7,667 bases of DNA from an uncultured euryarchaeote (GCA_937897085.1 CALCOR010000370.1:1-7667); one strand, 5' to 3'; positions 1 to 6,098 are shown, counted from the stretch's first letter. The notes: generated from the letters alone by a model not told the origin. Made by a program: numbers and translations.

Positions 1-2
1 AG

Positions 3-542
3 AGGCGGGTCGGCTCCCGTATCCTCTCGCGATTGACGGGCTTGGCGACAGGCCAGAAAGTGGACGATCCGCAGTGTGGCTACACCGCGGTCCGTCTCAG
101 TGCCGTACGGCACTGGGAGTGGGTTCATCAGTGGTCGGGATATGGATATCCGAACTGGTGGCTGCTTAAGTTGGCGGAGCGTTCGATACCGTTCAAAGAG
201 GTCCCAGTGCGCTCTGTCTATAGAAATGAGGAGTCGGGAATCAGGGTGCGCAGGTTCCTGCCGAAGATCTCAGTGCTGCTGTTCGCCGGACTGTGGCGCC
301 GCGGCATCGGCTGGTACCTCCTACGCCGCAAGGACGGGCGAGGCAACAAGGCCAGCCTGGCCACGAGTTCTGCCATCTCCTGCAGTTGGTTCGGTTCATG
401 GGTCGCGCTTGCCGGTATCCCGCTAGTCGCCACTGCCAGCATCTTCGCCGCCATCGCAGCGGTCGCCGTCGCCATCACTGGCTTCTCGATCGCCCGCATC
501 CTCGACAAGACCGAGGTTCAGCGTCGTCTCAATCCCAACTAG
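3..542 (+). CDS. Family 2 (DPM1-like) glycosyltransferase, C-terminal part, cut by window start
   Basis: The frame is open from the first bases of the window, so the N-terminal catalytic half lies outside and the TTG at 33 is not a credible start; 179 residues are visible. The segment DDPQCGYTAVR (about residues 21-31) matches the conserved D-x-Q-C-G stretch late in the GT-A domain of dolichol-phosphate-mannose-synthase-like GT2 enzymes. It is followed by a second family-typical block around VPVRSVYRNEESGIR. The last 60 residues are hydrophobic and form two probable membrane helices (about 117-141 and 144-168), ending in a short charged tail. Such enzymes move a sugar from a nucleotide donor to a polyprenyl phosphate or another membrane acceptor; donor and acceptor cannot be read from this part. 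The TAG stop at 540-542 lies one base from the 3' end of the convergent tRNA-Pro. The GT2 family call is firm; the subfamily is inferred. Confidence 0.8.
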   Translation, partial: RRVGSRILSRLTGLATGQKVDDPQCGYTAVRLSAVRHWEWVHQWSGYGYPNWWLLKLAERSIPFKEVPVRSVYRNEESGIRVRRFLPKISVLLFAGLWRRGIGWYLLRRKDGRGNKASLATSSAISCSWFGSWVALAGIPLVATASIFAAIAAVAVAITGFSIARILDKTEVQRRLNPN

Positions 543-543
543 A

Positions 544-618
544 TGGGCCCGCCCAGATTTGAACTGGGGTCTGAAGCTCCCAAAGCTCCGAGCATAGGCC
601 AAGCTAACCCACGGGCCC
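544..618 (-). tRNA. tRNA-Pro (anticodon UGG)
   Basis: The minus strand folds into a 75-nt cloverleaf. The acceptor stem is GGGCCCG with CGGGCCC (7 perfect pairs) and the discriminator is A. The D arm has A14, G18-G19 and A21. The anticodon stem is GGAGC with GCUUC (one G-U) around the loop UUUGGGA, so positions 34-36 read UGG for proline CCN codons. The variable region is 4 nt, and the T arm is CCCAG-UUCAAAU-CUGGG. The D stem is weak: G-U, G-C, U-G and a U-U at 13-22. The CCA end is not encoded, because the genome continues with TCT, so it must be added by CCA transferase. I see no intron and no AT-rich promoter patch just upstream; the tRNA begins 39 nt after the stop of the upstream minus-strand gene and may be cotranscribed with it. 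Confidence 0.96.
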
Positions 619-657
619 GATGAGCCGGTGGTGCGGCGCTCCTGTCATCAACGTTCG

Positions 658-1131
658 CTAATGCAGCGGCCGCCAGCGGCCCTCCCCAAGGTCGAGCAGA
701 AGGCCCGCCGCCGCTAATGTCTCACACATCTGGGCGGCATCTGGTTCTTCGATGCCCAATCTGTCGAGTTCGTCCTGAACATCTCTCTCCTCGATGACAT
801 CGTCGTCCGCGCCGAGCCTTGTGAGAATCTCGAGCATGTTATCTGAGGTCAACACAGGCGGCTCGTTGGGTTCGGAGGGCGAGTCCGCAGCATCGGCCAG
901 CACTCGCTGTTCCAGTTGCCCCCTCAATCCTTCAGGCAGGTTTGCCAACGCCACCCTGATTTGCAGTTCCTCGATCTCGCCCACCCTTTCGACGATGCGG
1001 TGCTCCGCCCCGCTGCCGCAATGCGGACAGGTGCTGCCCGTCGCGCGCGAGATGCGACCGAAGCAGATGTCACAGTCTGCGCAGCGCAGGACGAAGTGAG
1101 TTGAGGCTGGCTTGTCACCGGACTCATTCAT
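658..1131 (-). CDS. Zinc-ribbon protein with possible C-terminal winged helix (DUF5817-like, unassigned)
   Basis: This 157-residue acidic soluble protein has no recognised function. Near its N terminus lies a zinc ribbon: RCADC (Cys17, Cys20), an extra Cys23, then CPHC (Cys35, Cys38). A helical stretch follows (about 43-70), then an acidic linker, then about 55 residues (100-157) with a helix-helix-strand pattern ending in LGEGRWRPL that could be a winged helix. The ribbon plus helix resembles the small archaeal DUF5817 family, from memory and weakly. I chose ATG 1131 because it has a GAGGG (1143-1139) with 8 nt between the GAGG core and the start, the spacing seen at other genes here. A GTG at 1155 would extend it by 8 residues and overlap the upstream gene's stop in a 4-base GTGA. 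Either way it is translated in tandem with the PvlArgDC-like gene. Nucleic-acid binding is an inference. Confidence 0.75.
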   Translation of the reverse strand: MNESGDKPASTHFVLRCADCDICFGRISRATGSTCPHCGSGAEHRIVERVGEIEELQIRVALANLPEGLRGQLEQRVLADAADSPSEPNEPPVLTSDNMLEILTRLGADDDVIEERDVQDELDRLGIEEPDAAQMCETLAAAGLLLDLGEGRWRPLH

Positions 1132-1138
1132 TCGCCAG

Positions 1139-1143
1139 CCCTC
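1139..1143 (-). promoter_or_regulatory. Shine-Dalgarno site for the zinc-ribbon gene
   Basis: On the minus strand GAGGG precedes ATG 1131 with 8 nt between the GAGG core and the start. No such site precedes the alternative GTG at 1155, so this site favours the shorter protein. Confidence 0.5.
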
Positions 1144-1151
1144 GAGTAGCC

Positions 1152-1790
1152 TCACATGTCGAAGCTGACATCATCCCTCTTCCGCTGCGTCCGCCTGAGC
1201 GCTCCGCCCTTCGCTTCACCCGCGCTGCGGGTCACCCCCCGTACCCGCCCTGTAGCACCTGTTGACTGAAACCCGAGACTGTCAGGCAGAATCAATGCGG
1301 CGATTGCGCATCCATGGTGATCTTCCGCCACGGTCACCTCGTCCACCGCCAACTCGTGCGATGTCACCTCCAGGTCCCGACTCGCCAGCTTGCGCTTGAG
1401 CGTCAGACGCAACAGCGACTCCGTCTCCTCGTAGGACGTGTCGGTGGACACGGTAGCCACGATACCGCATTCATCACCTTCAGGTGTAACCGCCAGCGCC
1501 CATGCGGCTCCGGCAGATGCCGCGCCGCCATCCTCTGCGGTGGCAACAGCCAGATGGCATTCCACTAGCGACCCCATGGGGAGCGATTCAGGTGGCGTGG
1601 GGGAGAATCCGATGGGGAGCATGGCACCCTCGACGCGGATGAGGCGGGAGTCCCCCAATCCAAGTTCAACGAGGCACTGGTCGAACGCATCTTCGGCTGT
1701 GGCGCCCCAAGATGACACGGATGTCATCAGCCATCCCGAACATGATCCGCTCGGACCGCGCGGTCCGCTGTCAATGGAGAACTCGGCCAT
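1152..1790 (-). CDS. PvlArgDC-family protein (pyruvoyl-dependent arginine decarboxylase homologue) lacking the catalytic serines
   Basis: The 212-residue product aligns through most of its length with Methanocaldococcus jannaschii PvlArgDC as I remember it: AEDAFDQCL with the family's LNAFDGALL, then LIRV, LPMGSLV, ECGIV and a final HHGCAIAALIL. The active enzyme cleaves itself between Ser52 and Ser53, and Ser53 becomes the pyruvoyl group that decarboxylates arginine to agmatine. Here that site reads RVEGAML, so Glu54 and Gly55 replace both serines. Asn47 and Glu109 of the active enzyme align with Arg49 and Thr113. Self-processing and decarboxylation by the known mechanism are therefore not expected. 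A basic tail of about 45 residues (from about 167) is extra. ATG 1790 gives near-colinear numbering with M. jannaschii; ATG 1817 would add 9 residues, and neither has a clear SD. Family membership is fairly sure; loss of activity is inferred. Confidence 0.78.
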   Translation of the reverse strand: MAEFSIDSGPRGPSGSCSGWLMTSVSSWGATAEDAFDQCLVELGLGDSRLIRVEGAMLPIGFSPTPPESLPMGSLVECHLAVATAEDGGAASAGAAWALAVTPEGDECGIVATVSTDTSYEETESLLRLTLKRKLASRDLEVTSHELAVDEVTVAEDHHGCAIAALILPDSLGFQSTGATGRVRGVTRSAGEAKGGALRRTQRKRDDVSFDM

Positions 1791-1811
1791 GGCGAACCCC
1801 AAATGGGCGGG

Positions 1812-1821
1812 GTTCATAGAG
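1812..1821. promoter_or_regulatory. Possible shared TATA-like element between divergent genes
   Basis: GTTCATAGAG is the only AT-leaning patch between the PvlArgDC-like gene and the divergent membrane-protein gene. Its centre is about 27 bp from ATG 1790 on the minus strand and about 28 bp from ATG 1845 on the plus strand. That is the spacing expected for archaeal leaderless transcripts in both directions. The match to a TATA box is weak, so this is a suggestion only. Confidence 0.25.
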
Positions 1822-1844
1822 GGGACGGAGGAGTCCGCATACCA

Positions 1845-2150
1845 ATGGACTCACGCAGGCTCGTACCATTGCTGGTGGGAGGTGTGCTGGCAGTCATCGC
1901 CGCCGCGCTGCTCGCAATCGATGCTGGGGGTGCGTCCATCGAGGCGTGGGCTGTGCTGTTCGGTTACGGCCTTCTGGCTCTGATCGTTGCCCAATTGCCC
2001 TCTCAGTCAGGTGCGACTGACTCATCTCGCGCGTCAACTATTGGAGCAGGAGGTAGCGCCGCCGACTCACGGGAGCATGAGAACGCTGCTCACGGCCGCG
2101 ACCAGCTTCCGGACCCGCACGAAGCCGGATTCGACGCGCCGCTGACATGA
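1845..2150 (+). CDS. Small two-helix membrane protein, unknown function
   Basis: This 101-residue product has two hydrophobic segments (about 6-25 and 31-51) joined by a short loop, then a polar, Ser/Ala/Asp-rich tail of 50 residues that is probably disordered. The RR before the first helix suggests a cytoplasmic N terminus and, by the positive-inside rule, a cytoplasmic tail. I do not recognise the family. ATG 1845 is chosen because the frame upstream runs into the divergent gene. GGAGG at 1827-1831 is 13 nt from it, too far for a good SD; the same site would sit 7 nt from an ATA codon at 1839. The protein-like hydropathy pattern and the isolated position between minus-strand genes support a real gene. 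A lipid-associated or small accessory membrane role cannot be told apart from sequence. Confidence 0.6.
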   Translation: MDSRRLVPLLVGGVLAVIAAALLAIDAGGASIEAWAVLFGYGLLALIVAQLPSQSGATDSSRASTIGAGGSAADSREHENAAHGRDQLPDPHEAGFDAPLT

Positions 2151-2165
2151 GGCGATGACTTCGCC
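2151..2165 (+). terminator. Possible weak hairpin after the membrane-protein gene
   Basis: GGCGA-TGACT-TCGCC forms a 5-bp stem directly after the TGA stop, and a T-rich patch (TGTTTTG, 2181-2187) lies 15 bp further on. It sits between convergent genes, where termination is expected. The stem is short and the T tract poor, and archaeal termination relies mostly on U tracts, so confidence is low. Confidence 0.2.
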
Positions 2166-2195
2166 TGTTGCGAATCAGTGTGTTTTGAGGAACTC

Positions 2196-4103
2196 TCAGG
2201 AAAGACGTATCGTTTCGAGATTTTGTGGGGCGGTGCAGCGAACCCTGAACGTTTCGCGGATTGCTTTGCTGAACTCCGCGCAGATTCGCGCATCACCGTG
2301 GTGACAGATGACCAGTCGCGGTTTGGGATTCATCTGACTGACGTAATCCATCAGTTGACGACGGTCGGAGTGACCGCTGAATCCATCGATGATCACCATG
2401 TCACAGTTCATCTCGACCATCGTTGTGGTCCCGCTGTCACTGAGCGGAACCGACGCTGAACCAGCCTGCAGCTTGCGTCCCAGCGTCCCTTCAGCCTGAT
2501 AGCCTACGAAACAGAGTGTGTTCAACGGTTCTGGCGCCCAGTGCTTGAGATACTCCACGATCGGACCGCCGGTCATCATCCCGCTGGTCGCAAGCACGAT
2601 GCACGAGCCGGGGTCGCGCAGCACACCCTCGCGGTGCTTGCGGTTCTCCACCTGACGGAACCACTTCGACGAGAACGGGTTGGTCCCGTCATCCTTGAGC
2701 ACGGACTTGCGCAGTTCTGCATTGAGGTAGTTGGGGTGGCTCGAATGGATTGCAGTGGCTTCCGTTATCATTCCGTCCAGCCACACAGTCACGGGTTCAC
2801 ATTCTCCTGATTTGAACAACTGGTCGATGGCAATCATCACTTCCTGACTCCTACCTACCGCGAACACTGGGAAGAACACCTTTCCACCGCGTGCCAGCGA
2901 CCGTTTGAGGAGATCATGCAGTTCCTGTGTAGCCTCCAAGCGTGAAGGCTGGAACGAGTTGGCGCCACCGTATGTGGATTCCATAACGAGCGTCTCGACG
3001 CGAGGGAAGCGCACGTGAGCAGCCTCGTAGAGCCACGATTTCTCGTACTTGATGTCGCCGCTGAACACAATGTTGTGATGCTTCGATTCTTCACCTATGT
3101 GCATGTGCACAGAGGAGGAACCTAGGATGTGTCCAGCGTTGTGCAGGGTCATCTTGATGTCCGGCGAGATGTCGGTTATCTGATTCCATTCAACGTCGAT
3201 GACGTGTTTCATCATCTCCTGGATGTCTTCCAGAGCGTAGGGAGGAGTTCGGCCTTCTGCCAGTGCCACCTTGATGAAATCCATCTGTAGCATCGTCATC
3301 AGGTCACGGGTCGGAGGAGTGCAGTATACCGGCCCGCGGTAGTTGTACTTGAAGAGCACAGGAAGCATTCCGATGTGGTCGATGTGCGCGTGGGTGATCA
3401 CCACCGCGTCCAACTTCTCCGGGGGCAGCACCTCAGGCGCGTCGAAGTATGGCATCCATTCTGACTCCCTTCCAGGCTTCGCCCCACAGTCCACCAACAC
3501 CCGACTCTCATTGGTCGTCACCAGATGCATGGCTCGCCCAACCTCACGATATGAACCGAGGGCGGTCAAGCGGACCCACTCCTGTCCGGGTCGCTTCGGG
3601 CGGTAGATGTTGGTGCCGAAGCGGCGCAGGATCTGCTTGCGCTCATCAGCGTTATCGAGGCGGAACCGGTTGATATCTCGCGAGGTCTTGCTTGCAATCG
3701 GGGGTGCACGCTCGATGCGCACGCTCCAGCCGATCTCATCACGCAGTTTCTTCAAGTTGGCACCGCGCTTGCCGACTCCCTCTCCCGGATCGCGGCATTC
3801 GATGACCACCTCGCTGATGGCAGGATCGAACCAGATGTTCTGTACCAGTGCAGCATCCGGGATGATGTCGCGGATGGCATCGGACGCATCCTCGATGCTC
3901 ACCAACAGAGATGGGTCGGGCCTGATCTCGACCCGACGCTTGATCTCCTTCGAGATGCGGCCAGTCAATCCGTCCTCTTGGAAGCGTGCAGGATCCTTGG
4001 TGACGATGGCGATGCTCGCCGCTTCCAAGTCAACCTCGAAGGATATGTCACTCGGCACCATCTTGGTGATCTTGTCCTTGATCTCTTTCAGTGTCAGCCT
4101 CAT
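2196..4103 (-). CDS. KH-domain beta-CASP ribonuclease aCPSF1 (archaeal CPSF73/FttA-type)
   Basis: The 635-residue product is full length for archaeal cleavage and polyadenylation specificity factor homologues, which cut RNA 3' ends and act as the transcription terminator FttA. The N-terminal 150 residues form KH domains, with GEGVGKRGA at 107-115 as the RNA-binding loop. The metallo-beta-lactamase part carries HAHIDH (238-243), GHILG (324-328) and the SGD Asp350 as zinc ligands. The beta-CASP part carries ESTYGG (375-380), SGMMTGG (507-513), SGHSD (576-580) and HHGD (601-604). All key residues are intact, so it should be an active zinc nuclease in the cytoplasm. ATG 4103 is fixed by a strong SD, GGAGGT at 4116-4111. 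The frame is open 47 codons further up, but that stretch is not family-like. It follows psmB after 106 bp on the same strand and may share its transcript. Confidence 0.97.
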   Translation of the reverse strand: MRLTLKEIKDKITKMVPSDISFEVDLEAASIAIVTKDPARFQEDGLTGRISKEIKRRVEIRPDPSLLVSIEDASDAIRDIIPDAALVQNIWFDPAISEVVIECRDPGEGVGKRGANLKKLRDEIGWSVRIERAPPIASKTSRDINRFRLDNADERKQILRRFGTNIYRPKRPGQEWVRLTALGSYREVGRAMHLVTTNESRVLVDCGAKPGRESEWMPYFDAPEVLPPEKLDAVVITHAHIDHIGMLPVLFKYNYRGPVYCTPPTRDLMTMLQMDFIKVALAEGRTPPYALEDIQEMMKHVIDVEWNQITDISPDIKMTLHNAGHILGSSSVHMHIGEESKHHNIVFSGDIKYEKSWLYEAAHVRFPRVETLVMESTYGGANSFQPSRLEATQELHDLLKRSLARGGKVFFPVFAVGRSQEVMIAIDQLFKSGECEPVTVWLDGMITEATAIHSSHPNYLNAELRKSVLKDDGTNPFSSKWFRQVENRKHREGVLRDPGSCIVLATSGMMTGGPIVEYLKHWAPEPLNTLCFVGYQAEGTLGRKLQAGSASVPLSDSGTTTMVEMNCDMVIIDGFSGHSDRRQLMDYVSQMNPKPRLVICHHGDARICAEFSKAIRETFRVRCTAPQNLETIRLS

Positions 4104-4110
4104 TTGGGCT

Positions 4111-4116
4111 ACCTCC
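4111..4116 (-). promoter_or_regulatory. Shine-Dalgarno site fixing the aCPSF1 start
   Basis: Minus-strand GGAGGT lies 7 nt before ATG 4103. It rules out the longer reading frame that is open to 4244 and places the start where the first KH domain begins. Confidence 0.8.
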
Positions 4117-4209
4117 TTGTCGTTCAACTTCGACCCGGCGAGCAGCCTGATGCGACCTCGGCCGCTGGATGGCGACTGTGCCGCCGGGAACAGGATGTGA
4201 AGTCTGACC

Positions 4210-4845
4210 TCAGATTGACTTGAGCAGTGCTTCCTTCTCTGCAAGCGTGAGCAGTTTGAAGCCGTCCTTCATGGTGATGACAGCCAGGTCCATGCCATTG
4301 CCGCTGGCCGAATCACGCTGGCTGGAGGCGAGCAGGGCGCGGGCGGTGACCTTGAGCGCCTCGTTGCGCGTCATGTCATCCTTGTACTGGTCTTCTAGCA
4401 CACCGTACATGTACGGCGAACCTGAGCCTGTGGCACAATATGTGTCGGGAATAGAGCCGCCAGCAGAATCAATGGAGTATACGTGACCACCATCAGCGTC
4501 GACGCCGGCAATGAGCAACTGCACCCAGTAAGGGGCGTAGCGCCTGCCCGACAGGATGTTCGCTGTCAGGGTCGAGGCGGCTTCGACGCTCATCTCGCAG
4601 TTCCGCTTCATCTCGAACAGGGCGATCTCAGCCGCCAACACGCGTGCAAGCACCTGCGCATCGCCGACCAGACCAGCGGTCGTCAGCGCGACCTTGTTGG
4701 AGATGGAGAACAACTTCTGCACGTTCTTGTTGGCGATGAAGTGGCCCATCGTCGCACGGTGGTCGGCGCCAACGATGACACCATCCTTGAAGCAGATGCC
4801 AACGGTGCTCGTGCCGGTCTTCATCGTCTCAAGAGTTGAATCCAT
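4210..4845 (-). CDS. psmB: 20S proteasome beta subunit
   Basis: This is the catalytic subunit of the archaeal 20S core particle, which degrades unfolded proteins fed by PAN or Cdc48-type ATPases. The precursor has 211 residues with an 11-residue propeptide ending MKTG, cut before TSTVG so that Thr12 becomes the nucleophile Thr1. Counting from Thr1, Asp17, Arg19 and Lys33 are all present, as are the family blocks GSGSPYMYGVLE and SGNGMDLAVI. The length of the mature chain is normal. ATG 4845 is preferred because GGAGG at 4858-4854 lies 8 nt upstream; ATG 4848, one codon earlier, is nearly as good. A TTG at 4908 would give an unusually long 32-residue propeptide. The downstream gene on the same strand is aCPSF1, a neighbourhood known in other Euryarchaeota. 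The alpha subunit is not in the window. Confidence 0.97.
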   Translation of the reverse strand: MDSTLETMKTGTSTVGICFKDGVIVGADHRATMGHFIANKNVQKLFSISNKVALTTAGLVGDAQVLARVLAAEIALFEMKRNCEMSVEAASTLTANILSGRRYAPYWVQLLIAGVDADGGHVYSIDSAGGSIPDTYCATGSGSPYMYGVLEDQYKDDMTRNEALKVTARALLASSQRDSASGNGMDLAVITMKDGFKLLTLAEKEALLKSI

Positions 4846-4853
4846 CATTCCCG

Positions 4854-4858
4854 CCTCC
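4854..4858 (-). promoter_or_regulatory. Shine-Dalgarno site for psmB
   Basis: Minus-strand GGAGG is 8 nt before ATG 4845 and 5 nt before ATG 4848. It supports a short propeptide rather than translation from the upstream TTG at 4908. Confidence 0.65.
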
Positions 4859-4925
4859 GCTTCGCCGTCCTTCAAGGTTCGCCAAGAGCAGGAACCCACC
4901 CAAAGCAATCACTGCGACCAGTCGA

Positions 4926-4940
4926 CCCTATTTCAATCCG
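4926..4940. promoter_or_regulatory. Possible promoter core in the psmB-sepF divergent region
   Basis: The roughly 175 bp between the two divergent starts is GC-rich apart from CCTATTTCAATCC (4927-4939). Read on the minus strand as GGATTGAAATAGG, it could be a BRE/TATA core giving a psmB leader of about 60 nt. Read on the plus strand, CTATTTCAA could serve sepF. The match to the archaeal TATA consensus is only partial. I see nothing else in this gap. Confidence 0.25.
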
Positions 4941-5020
4941 CCGAACTACATCCCCACCTCTTGCGCCACCCTGCGCCCAATGGTTGATGGAGGGCCGCAC
5001 TCGCAGGCTTCCTGAGGGCG

Positions 5021-5440
5021 ATGAGCGACGAGCAGGATGAGGACGAGCCGCGCTGGCTGAACGTCCCGAGCATCGAGCCGGGTCCGTTGCCGTCCCCCGA
5101 CCCAGGCCAAGTCTACCATGACCTCGGCTCGCTCTACCCAGACGCTCCTGTTCCGCGCCATCCCCAGGAGGTGGTCATCCGCCGGGCGGTATTGCATGAT
5201 GTCTCAGGACTGGAGATGCTGCTCGACTGGGCTGCAGACAGCCAGATCGTGATTATCGAACTGCGTCGCATCATCGACCGGGACTTCGAATTGACTACCG
5301 CTATCGAACAACTGTCGAACTTCGTCGAGGGCGACCTCGGTGGCCAACTGGTGCAGCTCGGGGAGGAACGCATACTCCTGCTTCCTCCGGGGTTCAGGGG
5401 CATGTCAGGGCTTGAGGCGGAGTCCTACGAAGGCTCTTGA
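5021..5440 (+). CDS. sepF: SepF-family cell division protein
   Basis: SepF links the FtsZ ring to the membrane in bacteria and many archaea. Residues about 51-126 of this 139-residue product show the SepF (DUF552) pattern: a strand IRRAVLHDV, helix GLEMLLDWA, strand IVIIELRRI, helix ELTTAIEQLSNFVE, then GGQLVQLGEERILLLPPGF. The family's Gly pair and final PPG are present. The first 50 residues are acidic and proline-rich (MSDEQDEDEP), without the amphipathic membrane-binding helix usual at the N terminus of SepF. The 11 codons just upstream encode such a helix-like string (WRAALAGFLRA) but hold no ATG, GTG or TTG before the TGA at 4985. ATG 5021 is therefore the only canonical start; its upstream GAGG is just 3 nt away. 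The zpr1-like gene follows 18 bp later, probably in the same operon. A division-unrelated SepF-like role is possible. Confidence 0.85.
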   Translation: MSDEQDEDEPRWLNVPSIEPGPLPSPDPGQVYHDLGSLYPDAPVPRHPQEVVIRRAVLHDVSGLEMLLDWAADSQIVIIELRRIIDRDFELTTAIEQLSNFVEGDLGGQLVQLGEERILLLPPGFRGMSGLEAESYEGS

Positions 5441-5447
5441 CGAGTGC

Positions 5448-5453
5448 GAGGTG
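5448..5453 (+). promoter_or_regulatory. Shine-Dalgarno site for the zpr1-like gene
   Basis: GAGGTG, a match to the archaeal anti-SD complement, ends 5 nt before ATG 5459 (7 nt from the GAGG core). It selects ATG 5459 over the in-frame GTG at 5444. Confidence 0.7.
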
Positions 5454-5458
5454 GCACG

Positions 5459-6082
5459 ATGCAGAGTGAAATCAGCAATCCATGTCCAGAGTGCGGGACC
5501 CCCGACGCATTGACCATGTACTCACTGACCGAAGAGATTCCCTACTTCGGAGAGCATACACAGGTGACGCTGTCGTGCGCGGAATGCGGTTGGCGACAGA
5601 CCGACTTCATACCTGCGCAGGAGCGTGAGCCTTGCGCGTGGAGTCTGGAACTGAAGGACCCCAGCATGCTTGACGTGAGGGTCGTGCGCAGTTCATCGGG
5701 GACGGTGAGGATCCCCGAACTGGGCCTCGAGGTCTCGCCTGGAAACCATTCGACAGGTTACGTGTCAAACATCGAGGGTGTTCTGCAGCGGTTCATCGAT
5801 ATCATCGAGATGATGCTGCGCCAAACGGTGACAGACATCAGCACGGATGACCCTGATCGCGATTCGGCTGAGAATGTCCAGCCGCAACTGGAAGAACTGC
5901 TCGGCACTCTCCGCGCTGCGCGCTCCGGAGAGATGGCACAGACGTTGACCGTGGAGTTTCTCGATCCCCACGGACACAGCGCCATCCTTGATGATGCGGC
6001 GCATTCGAGGCCATTGACAGAAGAGGAACGCGATGCTCTCGAAGTGGGCCCGACGGCATTGATCCTCGATCTAGGCGATTGA
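5459..6082 (+). CDS. ZPR1-related zinc-finger protein
   Basis: The 207-residue product has the ZPR1 zinc finger: CPEC (Cys9, Cys12), the hallmark IPYFGE (27-32), then CAEC (Cys40, Cys43) followed by GWRQTD. After it comes the ZPR1 beta-sandwich region with a GYVSNIEGVLQRFIDII segment (about 99-115) and a C-terminal stretch ending VGPTALILDLG. Eukaryotic ZPR1 has two such modules and is reported to work with elongation factor eEF1A. Archaeal proteins such as this one have a single module of about 160-210 residues, so the length is normal. A role in translation-factor folding or regulation is an inference from the eukaryotic family. It lies 18 bp after sepF with its own SD, so the two are probably cotranscribed. 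The 16 bp to the convergent membrane-protein gene hold no visible terminator. Confidence 0.93.
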   Translation: MQSEISNPCPECGTPDALTMYSLTEEIPYFGEHTQVTLSCAECGWRQTDFIPAQEREPCAWSLELKDPSMLDVRVVRSSSGTVRIPELGLEVSPGNHSTGYVSNIEGVLQRFIDIIEMMLRQTVTDISTDDPDRDSAENVQPQLEELLGTLRAARSGEMAQTLTVEFLDPHGHSAILDDAAHSRPLTEEERDALEVGPTALILDLGD

Positions 6083-6098
6083 ATCCCCGGACCTATGC

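Noticed and set aside
1218..1232. Hairpin ACCCGC-GCT-GCGGGT
   Set aside because: The 6-bp stem lies within the coding tail of the PvlArgDC-like gene with no T tract after it; not a credible terminator.
1752..1767. Perfect 16-bp palindrome CGGACCGCGCGGTCCG
   Set aside because: It lies inside the PvlArgDC-like coding region and encodes a Gly/Pro/Arg-rich stretch in GC-rich DNA. It has no second copy in the window, and chance is the simplest explanation.
1752..1767. Finding entry headed as a placeholder (interest 0)
   Set aside because: It makes no independent claim and should be ignored; its subject is covered by the finding on the coupled pair at 658-1790.
1438..1983. 181-codon open frame on the plus strand
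   Set aside because: It is antisense to the PvlArgDC-like gene and continues out of frame across the small membrane-protein gene. The product is Ser/Pro-rich with no domain pattern; a shadow of GC-rich coding DNA.
3607..4200. 197-codon open frame antisense to aCPSF1
   Set aside because: Ser/Arg-rich shadow opposite a well-supported, conserved coding region, with no SD or family resemblance.
4104..4244. 47-codon N-terminal extension of aCPSF1
   Set aside because: The strong SD 7 nt before ATG 4103 and the start of family-like sequence at that Met argue against it.
4849..4908. Longer psmB from TTG 4908
   Set aside because: It would give a 32-residue propeptide, whereas a proper SD precedes ATG 4845/4848 and archaeal beta propeptides are short.
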